A stretch of DNA of 12,009 nucleotides from Thermohalobaculum sp045106875 (GTDB taxonomy: Bacteria; Pseudomonadota; Alphaproteobacteria; Rhodobacterales; Rhodobacteraceae). The stretch spans positions 1 to 12,009 of the forward strand of contig JBGCFK010000229.1 of assembly GCA_045106875.1 (NCBI GenBank). The letters are read 5' to 3'. Both the position numbers and the translations under genes were made by a program. The notes under the pieces are model-generated. The model saw only the letters and a list, made by a program, of their open reading frames with translations, made no database searches and was not told the DNA's origin. Positions 6,999 through 12,009 of this stretch are shown piece by piece (within the stretch, counting starts at the first letter, position 1; each line of letters begins with the position of its first letter).

Positions 6999-7994
6999 TC
7001 AAGTCCGTTCGGAGAGGTAGCGCTCGGCGATGTCGAGTGTGCCATCAGTGTAGGCTTCGCCGAGTTCCTGCGCCGTCGGGGTCTCGGAATGGGTTGCGAT
7101 CCAGGCCGTCAACTGCAGGCGGCGGAGCATGATGAACGTGGACATCTCCGCTACCACTTCCGGGTCAAGCGGGGCCACGCTGCGGTATCCTGTGCACCAT
7201 GCGTCTTGAAGTGCCGCGATCGCCGGGTCCGTCTCGAAAAAGCTGATTGCGGCGGCGAAATCGAACGCGAACCAGCTGAACCCGCAATCGTCGAAGTCGA
7301 TCAGGCCGATCCGATCCACGTGGATCAGCAAGTTCGCCAGCCGCAGGTCTGCATGGATGAGCCCAAAACGGTTTGGGCTGTCGCCAAAGTTTCGCAGACG
7401 TTTCTCGAGCAGATTGCAAACGCGTGCCAGTACTGCCTCGCCCGTGGGCGTGAGCGCCATCGCGTTTCGCCAAGTGCCCCAATGCGGGTTTCTGCCCACG
7501 GTCGTATCGAAGTTCCACGTTTTGCGGATGAAGCCGTGGGGTCTCTGCCAGGATTTCGCATGAACATGGAGGCGCGCACTGATTGCACCAAGCTGGTGGA
7601 ACCCTTTGGCAAGATTGTCCGAGGGCAGGGGTTCCTTTCCCGGCATATATTCGAAGGCAACAACGTCGCGGGTCTCGCCCCAGGCTTTGATGGCTCCGAT
7701 GCGTTGACCTCCTGTCATGGCAACAGGCGCGGGAACAAGCGCGACGGCTTCTTTTCGCAGATCTTCAATCCACGAAAGTTCGGAGTGGATCTCGGCACGG
7801 GTGTGATAGTCAGGCCGATGGACACGTAGGACTATTGGACTGGCTGCCTCTGGGTCACGCGCAAGAAATGTTGCGTTTTCGGAAATGTTCAGGAGCGAGA
7901 TATCCGTACCGGGCGAGAGGCCCCAGAGGTGGACGTTGTCTCGAAGGCCCCGTTCCAACGCGTGCAGGAACGCTTGCGTGTAGATCTGACCCAA
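6999..7994 (-). CDS. APH-family phosphotransferase (small-molecule kinase), TTG start
   Basis: A 331-residue kinase of the aminoglycoside phosphotransferase / choline kinase / homoserine kinase II fold. The catalytic loop is H214-A-D216 followed by N221 (HADLRLANLL), and the metal-binding aspartates are in the IDFDDCG motif at 232-238 (D233, D235). An N-terminal nucleotide-binding region includes SENATFLA (38-45) and VLRVHRPDYHTRAE (55-68). Here the ATP-contacting position is in an R-rich LRVHR motif. The start is TTG at 7994 with GGAGGG six bases upstream; no ATG start is available nearby. It encodes the first gene of the leftward group and follows the TIM-barrel gene by 74 bases. Members phosphorylate amino alcohols, homoserine, sugars or protein residues; the substrate here is unknown and antibiotic resistance is not implied. 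Confidence 0.82.
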   Translation of the reverse strand: MGQIYTQAFLHALERGLRDNVHLWGLSPGTDISLLNISENATFLARDPEAASPIVLRVHRPDYHTRAEIHSELSWIEDLRKEAVALVPAPVAMTGGQRIGAIKAWGETRDVVAFEYMPGKEPLPSDNLAKGFHQLGAISARLHVHAKSWQRPHGFIRKTWNFDTTVGRNPHWGTWRNAMALTPTGEAVLARVCNLLEKRLRNFGDSPNRFGLIHADLRLANLLIHVDRIGLIDFDDCGFSWFAFDFAAAISFFETDPAIAALQDAWCTGYRSVAPLDPEVVAEMSTFIMLRRLQLTAWIATHSETPTAQELGEAYTDGTLDIAERYLSERT

Positions 7995-8068
7995 ACTGCG
8001 CCCTCCGCCCGAATTGGAGGCGGAACCTACTGGCGGTGTTGGAATTGCACAACTCTTGTTGGTTCAGA

Positions 8069-8914
8069 CTATGAGGCGGCTTCCAGGTCGGCCCAGATCT
8101 GTTCGACCCAACCTTTTATCACCAACGCCTCTTCCCAACGGTTCGACAACTCTTTGCCATCGGGCCCAGTCATCGCGTATTCGGGCGGGCCAAGCTCGCA
8201 GAGGAAAACACACTCGCCTGCCTTGTTGCGTGCACGCCATGAGGCAAGTCCCTCGCGCCACCAGCCCTTGAACAACTCGACCCATTTCTGGTGCTGTGGG
8301 AAATCAAGCTGTAGCTGAATTTGCTGTCGCGACGCGACGCGCCCCTGAAAACTATCAGATCGCTGAAGCACACGGCTGATCAGGCCCATGTCACGCTCTG
8401 ACAATGGAAACCAGAACTCCCGGTCGACAACATAATGGGAGAGATCTGCGCACATCCGCATCTCGGGGATCGCATCCATCAGACAAAGCGTTGCGTAAAG
8501 ATCATTAGTGATACAGTTGCGGTGGGTCTCGAACTGGATCGGCATGCCTTCCTGCTCGGACATCTCTATCCATTCGCGGATCACCGGGATCATGCCCTCG
8601 ACAGACAGGGGCATGACCTGTCCGATCACATCGACAAAGGGCGAGCCGATGTCTTTTGCCATTTTCAGAACATCGCGCAGTTCTGGCACCGACTTCGGGA
8701 ACGCGACGATTAACGGCGTGAGGTTGGCACGGGCCATCAAGGGCTGGACCTCAGCCACGACAGAGATATCCGCCGCGCCGAGATCCAGCGCCATTCCGTG
8801 ATACCCTGCGGCGGCAACCTTCTCGACGATCTGCTCGTGCGGCAGCCGCTGGGCACTTTGGTCATGCGGCTGCATAGCCCATAGCGAGGTATAGACGTGC
8901 AGGTTGCGGCTCAT
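8069..8914 (-). CDS. Sugar phosphate isomerase/epimerase-like TIM-barrel protein
   Basis: A 281-residue protein of the xylose-isomerase-like TIM-barrel / AP-endonuclease-2 superfamily. Members use a bound divalent metal for isomerase, epimerase, dehydratase or endonuclease chemistry. Likely metal-site residues are E129 and H131 (QFETHRNC), D157 and H160 (ADLSHYVVD), and a late glutamate in CELGPPEY near 252. The frame is open upstream to 9157 inside the desaturase gene. I chose the ATG at 8914 because it forms an ATGA overlap with the desaturase stop (8911-8914) and gives the expected short lead MSRNLHVYTSLWAMQ before the first barrel strand. This overlap indicates translational coupling. The substrate is unknown; pairing with a membrane diiron enzyme is unusual for this fold. 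Confidence 0.85.
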   Translation of the reverse strand: MSRNLHVYTSLWAMQPHDQSAQRLPHEQIVEKVAAAGYHGMALDLGAADISVVAEVQPLMARANLTPLIVAFPKSVPELRDVLKMAKDIGSPFVDVIGQVMPLSVEGMIPVIREWIEMSEQEGMPIQFETHRNCITNDLYATLCLMDAIPEMRMCADLSHYVVDREFWFPLSERDMGLISRVLQRSDSFQGRVASRQQIQLQLDFPQHQKWVELFKGWWREGLASWRARNKAGECVFLCELGPPEYAMTGPDGKELSNRWEEALVIKGWVEQIWADLEAAS

Positions 8915-9891
8915 TCTGCAGGAACGCGGATCTGGCGCCCGGCATGGGGCAGCACCCAAACCTCGTTCATCGGATACTGGCCTTCGTCCTTGGCTATCAG
9001 TTTGCGGATCAATTCTATCTGAAACTCGACCCAACCCATGCGCCAGACCTCGCCGGCTTGTGCCTCGATCCGAGAGTTCAGATCCCGCAATTTCCAGAAC
9101 GGCACGGAGGGGAACGTATGATGCGCCGTGTGATATGGCATCTGCCAGCAGAGCCACCGCATAACGGCGTTCGTACGGGTCGAGCGCGTGTTCTCCAGTA
9201 TGTTGTCCTCATGGCTGAGGCCCAGATGCTCGATGGTGTTCTGGAGCTGATGAACTGGCTTGGTCAAGATCATTGGCAGGATCCAGAAGGTCAGCCACCA
9301 CCAGTTGCCGAGGGCCAGCGAGACAGCCAGAATTGCAATGTAAATCGCCACGTGGATACGGCTTTCAAGGATCACCTTGGCTTCTTCATCCTTCCGGATA
9401 TAGGGCTCGATGATGATACCGCGGGCACGGCGAATGATGCCCACGAACCGATTGCGCCAATAGGTCAGGCCGAAGAACCAAAGCAGATATGTGCGGAGCG
9501 TATAGGGCTCACGTACCAACTCACCGTCGCGCTCCCAGTCCTGTGTCCAACGGTGATGCGCAAAGTGCATGACTTGGTCAAAATCGCGCGGGAAGAGCAT
9601 TGTGAAGCCGATGACCCGACCCCAGAATTCGTTCAGGCCACGTGTCGCGAAGACCGTGGAATGCGACAGTTCATGCTGTGCGGCGTAGAGGAAGTTCAGA
9701 AGCACGCCCAGTACAAACCCTGTCACGAGCATCCACCACGATCCCATGGCCAAGGCATGAGCACAGACCATGATTGCAATCGCACCCAGATGGCTGCCCA
9801 TTTGTAGCCAGCCGTAGAGATCTGACTTCTGGTTCAGCGTCCGCAATTCGTCTGGTTTGAGAAGTTCGCGGCGTGAAAAGCTTGCTTCCAT
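8911..9891 (-). CDS. Membrane fatty-acid-desaturase-like diiron enzyme
   Basis: A 326-residue integral membrane protein of the fatty acid desaturase superfamily, whose members desaturate or hydroxylate lipid or hydrophobic substrates with O2 at a non-haem diiron site. All three histidine boxes are present: H73-ELS-H77, H109-FA-HH113 and H254-TA-HH258, with an extra conserved histidine at H222 (NTIEHLG). Hydrophobic segments lie near 33-70, 134-153 and 180-210. A TTG four codons earlier (9903) is in frame. I prefer the ATG at 9891 because GGAG falls six to nine bases before it, within what would otherwise be the coding start. It is the promoter-proximal gene of a two-gene unit divergent from a LysR regulator. 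Whether it acts on acyl chains or a smaller molecule cannot be told from the sequence. Confidence 0.88.
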   Translation of the reverse strand: MEASFSRRELLKPDELRTLNQKSDLYGWLQMGSHLGAIAIMVCAHALAMGSWWMLVTGFVLGVLLNFLYAAQHELSHSTVFATRGLNEFWGRVIGFTMLFPRDFDQVMHFAHHRWTQDWERDGELVREPYTLRTYLLWFFGLTYWRNRFVGIIRRARGIIIEPYIRKDEEAKVILESRIHVAIYIAILAVSLALGNWWWLTFWILPMILTKPVHQLQNTIEHLGLSHEDNILENTRSTRTNAVMRWLCWQMPYHTAHHTFPSVPFWKLRDLNSRIEAQAGEVWRMGWVEFQIELIRKLIAKDEGQYPMNEVWVLPHAGRQIRVPAE

Positions 9892-9991
9892 CGGAGTCTC
9901 CAACAGGTCGTATCAAGTGTCTGTCCAAAGATATTGGTCAAGAAAATTCATGTCTATTGACAAATACGACGGCATCACATGAATAAATTTG
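9892..9991. promoter_or_regulatory. Divergent control region between the desaturase operon and the LysR gene
   Basis: These 100 bases separate two divergently transcribed units and are clearly AT-richer than the genes on either side. A dyad TGTC-TATT-GACA lies at 9951-9962 and contains a T-N11-A arrangement (9951-9963) typical of LysR-type sites. A consensus -35 hexamer TTGACA (9957-9962) reads toward LysR, but no good -10 lies at normal spacing. On the - strand TTGACC (9941-9936) could be a -35 for the desaturase gene with only poor -10 matches (around 9918-9911), as for an activator-dependent promoter. TTGACCAATAT at 9941-9931 recurs upstream of gloA. The assignments are inferred by eye. 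Confidence 0.5.
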
Positions 9992-10846
9992 ATGAATTTA
10001 CCGCCCCTTTCAGCACTCGAGGTGCTAGAGACGCTCGCCCGTACGGGCTCTATCAGCCAGACCGCGCGCGAGGTCCATCTTTCGCAAAGCGCGATCAGTC
10101 ATAAAATGAGAACTCTTGAGGCGGGCTTGGGGTTCAAGTTGACCAAGCCGCGCGGACGCGGCGTCGTGTTGACTGCCGAGGCCAGACGTTACGTCGCTGC
10201 CATTGGCCCCGGTCTGCAGGCGTTGCGCGATGCCCATAGGGGACTCGGCGAGGCTAAGGGGCGTCTGGCAGTTGCGTGCAGTTCTGGTATTGCGGCAACA
10301 TGGCTGTCCCCGCGCATTGGACGCTTCCTGAACCTGTATCCAGAGATCTCGCTGAGCCTGATCAGTGTCGCTGCGGCCGAGGATGTCCCGGACTGCGATC
10401 TGTTCATGCAGTTCACTTCGACACCTCCGCCCGGCGCGCAGCACCTGTTGGATGTTGTCTTCTTCCCGGTCTGCAGCCCGGATTTCCTCTACGCGTCAGG
10501 TGGGCCAAGCTTGTCGGACCTGACGCCTGACATGCTGCTCCATCTTGATAATCGAAAGGATTGGGCAGCGTGGCTTGCGTTGGCCGGCAGCCATGTCGAG
10601 CCGGGTACGCAAGGGGTCATGTTCACGGGTCTTCTGGCGATGTACGCAGCCGCAGAGGCGGGATTGGGCATTTGCCTTGGCGATGCGCTGACCTGTGGGC
10701 GGTCGATCAGCACGGGACGACTGGTTCGTCCGTTTCCGGAAAGCCTGCCACCACGTGCTGGCTACTGGATCACGCCGCCTCCGGGCGGATTGTCCGTTTC
10801 GTCATCAGCATTCGTGGACTGGTTACGCAGTGACCTCGTCGCCTGA
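9992..10846 (+). CDS. LysR-family transcriptional regulator, GcvA-like
   Basis: A 284-residue LysR-type regulator. The winged helix-turn-helix occupies about residues 5-65, with the recognition region SISQTAREVHLSQSAISHKM at 20-39 and the RTLEAGLGFKL extension typical of the family. The rest is the periplasmic-binding-protein-like effector domain. The late motif LAMYAAAEAGLGICLGDAL (about 210-230) is characteristic of the GcvA/AmpR subgroup. The ATG at 9992 was chosen; a TTG directly before it (9989) is possible, an in-frame TGA at 9980 blocks anything longer, and no strong ribosome site is visible, so expression may be low. It is divergent from the desaturase and TIM-barrel unit, the classic arrangement for a LysR regulator and its target. 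It may also act on the downstream alcohol dehydrogenase. The effector is unknown. Confidence 0.9.
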   Translation: MNLPPLSALEVLETLARTGSISQTAREVHLSQSAISHKMRTLEAGLGFKLTKPRGRGVVLTAEARRYVAAIGPGLQALRDAHRGLGEAKGRLAVACSSGIAATWLSPRIGRFLNLYPEISLSLISVAAAEDVPDCDLFMQFTSTPPPGAQHLLDVVFFPVCSPDFLYASGGPSLSDLTPDMLLHLDNRKDWAAWLALAGSHVEPGTQGVMFTGLLAMYAAAEAGLGICLGDALTCGRSISTGRLVRPFPESLPPRAGYWITPPPGGLSVSSSAFVDWLRSDLVA

Positions 10847-10946
10847 TTTTTGCTGTGAGTGATGGACCGATAGCAAGCTCTGCATTATCAACATCCCGAA
10901 GCCCTGCGGGCGCCACCTAGATCACGCAAATCAAGGACGCATGCCA

Positions 10947-12009
10947 ATGACTTTTACTGCCAACTGGTCATATCCCACTGCCGTGCGCTTTGGTCCCGGC
11001 CGGATCGCTGAGATTGTCGACGCGTGCAACGCCGCCGGGATATCCAGGCCGCTTCTGGTCACCGATCGTGGGCTGGCGGGAATGGAGATCACCGCACGCA
11101 CTCTGGATCTGATCGAGGCCGCAGGCATGGGCCGTGCAATCTTTGCGGATGTTGACCCAAACCCCAGCGACACGAATGTCGAGGCTGGTCTCGCCGTCTA
11201 CCGCGACGGTGGTTATGATGGTATTATCGCTTTTGGCGGTGGGTCCGGACTGGATCTGGCCAAGACCCTTGCCTTCATGGTCGGCCAGACCCGACCTATC
11301 TGGGACTTCGAAGACATTGGTGATTGGTGGACGCGTGCCGACCCCGAAGGCATCCATCCGATTGTTGCGGTGCCGACAACGGCGGGCACAGGGTCCGAGG
11401 TCGGGCGCGCATCGGTCATCACGAACTCGGACACACAGGAAAAAAAGATTATTTTCCACCCCAAGATGCTGCCTCAGGTCGTGATCTGTGATCCGGAGCT
11501 GACTGTGGGCATGCCGCAATTCATCACGGCAGGCACGGGACTCGATGCCTTCGCGCATTGTGTCGAGGCTTATTCCAGCCCGCACTATCACCCAATGAGC
11601 CAGGGCATCGCGCTTGAAGGCATGCGACTGGTGAAGGATTTTCTGCCGCGCGCCTATGCGGACGGGACCGATATCGAGGCGCGGGCCGAGATGATGAGCG
11701 CCGCCGCCATGGGCGCGACTGCTTTTCAGAAAGGATTGGGTGCGATCCATGCACTCTCGCATCCGATCGGTGCGCATCACCATACGCATCACGGGACAAC
11801 AAATGCAGTGTTTATGCCTGCTGTGTTGAAGTTCAATGCAGATGCCATCCGGGCGCGCTTTGATGCTGCGGCAGCATATATGGGAATTGAGGGCGGGTTT
11901 GACGGTTTTTGCGCGTTCGTGGACACCTTGAATGACAGCCTTGGCATTCCAAAGACGCTGACGGGTCTTGGCGTCGAGGACCCGGATCTGGATCGCATGG
12001 TCAAGGACG
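10947..12009 (+). CDS. Iron-containing alcohol dehydrogenase (3' end beyond window)
   Basis: An NAD(P)-dependent group III alcohol dehydrogenase; 354 codons are visible and the frame is still open at the right edge, against about 380-400 in the family. The nucleotide-binding motif GGGSGLDLAK is at 97-106 and AVPTTAGTGSEV is at 141-152. The four metal ligands expected by comparison with FucO are present: D200 and H204 (LDAFAHCVEAY), H268, and H282, with the conserved H272 between. The start is ambiguous. ATG at 10947 has AAGGA nine bases upstream and gives MTFTANWSYP, while an in-frame ATG at 10941 is only three bases from that site. It lies 100 bases after the LysR gene on the same strand; the gap holds only a small GCCC-TGC-GGGC hairpin (10901-10911). 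It would oxidise a short alcohol or reduce an aldehyde; the substrate is unknown. Confidence 0.92.
   Translation, partial: MTFTANWSYPTAVRFGPGRIAEIVDACNAAGISRPLLVTDRGLAGMEITARTLDLIEAAGMGRAIFADVDPNPSDTNVEAGLAVYRDGGYDGIIAFGGGSGLDLAKTLAFMVGQTRPIWDFEDIGDWWTRADPEGIHPIVAVPTTAGTGSEVGRASVITNSDTQEKKIIFHPKMLPQVVICDPELTVGMPQFITAGTGLDAFAHCVEAYSSPHYHPMSQGIALEGMRLVKDFLPRAYADGTDIEARAEMMSAAAMGATAFQKGLGAIHALSHPIGAHHHTHHGTTNAVFMPAVLKFNADAIRARFDAAAAYMGIEGGFDGFCAFVDTLNDSLGIPKTLTGLGVEDPDLDRMVKD

Noticed and set aside
6908..7045. A 46-residue upstream extension of the ribbon-helix-helix protein
   Set aside because: It runs over the promoter-like pair and hairpin and into the end of the kinase gene, while a good ribosome site and the family-typical N-terminus mark the ATG at 6907.
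6999..7994. Aminoglycoside resistance gene
   Set aside because: The protein has the shared kinase fold but its context is chromosomal metabolism, with no sign of a resistance cassette or mobile element.
8915..9157. An 81-residue upstream extension of the TIM-barrel protein
   Set aside because: It lies wholly inside the desaturase gene in another frame, has no barrel-like sequence, and the ATGA overlap plus the normal family N-terminus support the start at 8914.
9892..9903. TTG start at 9903 for the desaturase gene
   Set aside because: The GGAG ribosome site lies between this TTG and the ATG at 9891 at the right distance for the ATG, so the ATG is preferred, although four extra residues cannot be excluded.
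10901..10911. GCCC-TGC-GGGC hairpin after the LysR gene as a terminator
   Set aside because: The stem has only four base pairs, the loop three bases, and there is no T-run, so it is too weak to call.
10968..11792. A 274-codon open frame on the - strand opposite the alcohol dehydrogenase
   Set aside because: The + strand frame has a complete set of iron-alcohol-dehydrogenase motifs; the antisense translation is low-complexity and rich in Arg, His and Asp, with no domain.

Overview
The window looks like chromosomal DNA of an alphaproteobacterium, most likely Rhodobacterales (Roseobacter/Rhodobacter group). This rests on the fairly high GC content, a small ribbon-helix-helix protein starting MCQMFAGQDP, and a Smo/Mtl-type polyol ABC transporter packed with a mannitol-dehydrogenase-family enzyme. 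The assignment is from recognition of families, not from a database search. I see no mobile element, tRNA, rRNA or CRISPR array. There is no gene-free stretch longer than about 100 bases.

Region 1 (1-3891, + strand) is a polyol catabolic operon. It holds the C-terminal part of a MalG/SmoG-type ABC permease, an AraC-family regulator resembling MtlR, a polyol-specific long-chain (mannitol-type) dehydrogenase, and the MalK/SmoK-type ATPase. The last three genes overlap by 4 and 13 bases, so they are almost certainly co-transcribed. The substrate-binding protein and the other permease should lie just left of the window. The cell would import a hexitol or pentitol and oxidise it with NAD(P) to a ketose in the cytoplasm. 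The operon ends at a hairpin (3913-3936) that also serves the convergent genes.

Region 2 (3946-7994, - strand) reads leftward. It contains an APH-type small-molecule kinase (TTG start), a 98-residue ribbon-helix-helix protein with its own likely promoter, a glyoxalase I (TTG start), and a two-gene unit. That unit is a Tat-exported gluconate-2-dehydrogenase-subunit-3-like small subunit plus a GMC flavoprotein. The flavoprotein has a C-x5-C-x3-C motif like the one that holds the 3Fe-4S cluster in bacterial FAD-glucose dehydrogenase. This pair is probably a periplasmic sugar or polyol dehydrogenase, but no cytochrome subunit is adjacent.

Region 3 (8069-9891, - strand) is a tightly coupled pair: a membrane fatty-acid-desaturase-like diiron protein and a TIM-barrel sugar-phosphate-isomerase/epimerase-like protein, with an ATGA overlap. 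It is transcribed divergently from a GcvA-like LysR regulator (9992-10846) across a 100-base shared control region. The combination is not one I recognise as a named pathway and is the most unusual part of the window.

Region 4 (10947 to the right edge, + strand) is an iron-containing alcohol dehydrogenase, cut by the window end. It lies downstream of the LysR gene and could belong to the same regulon.
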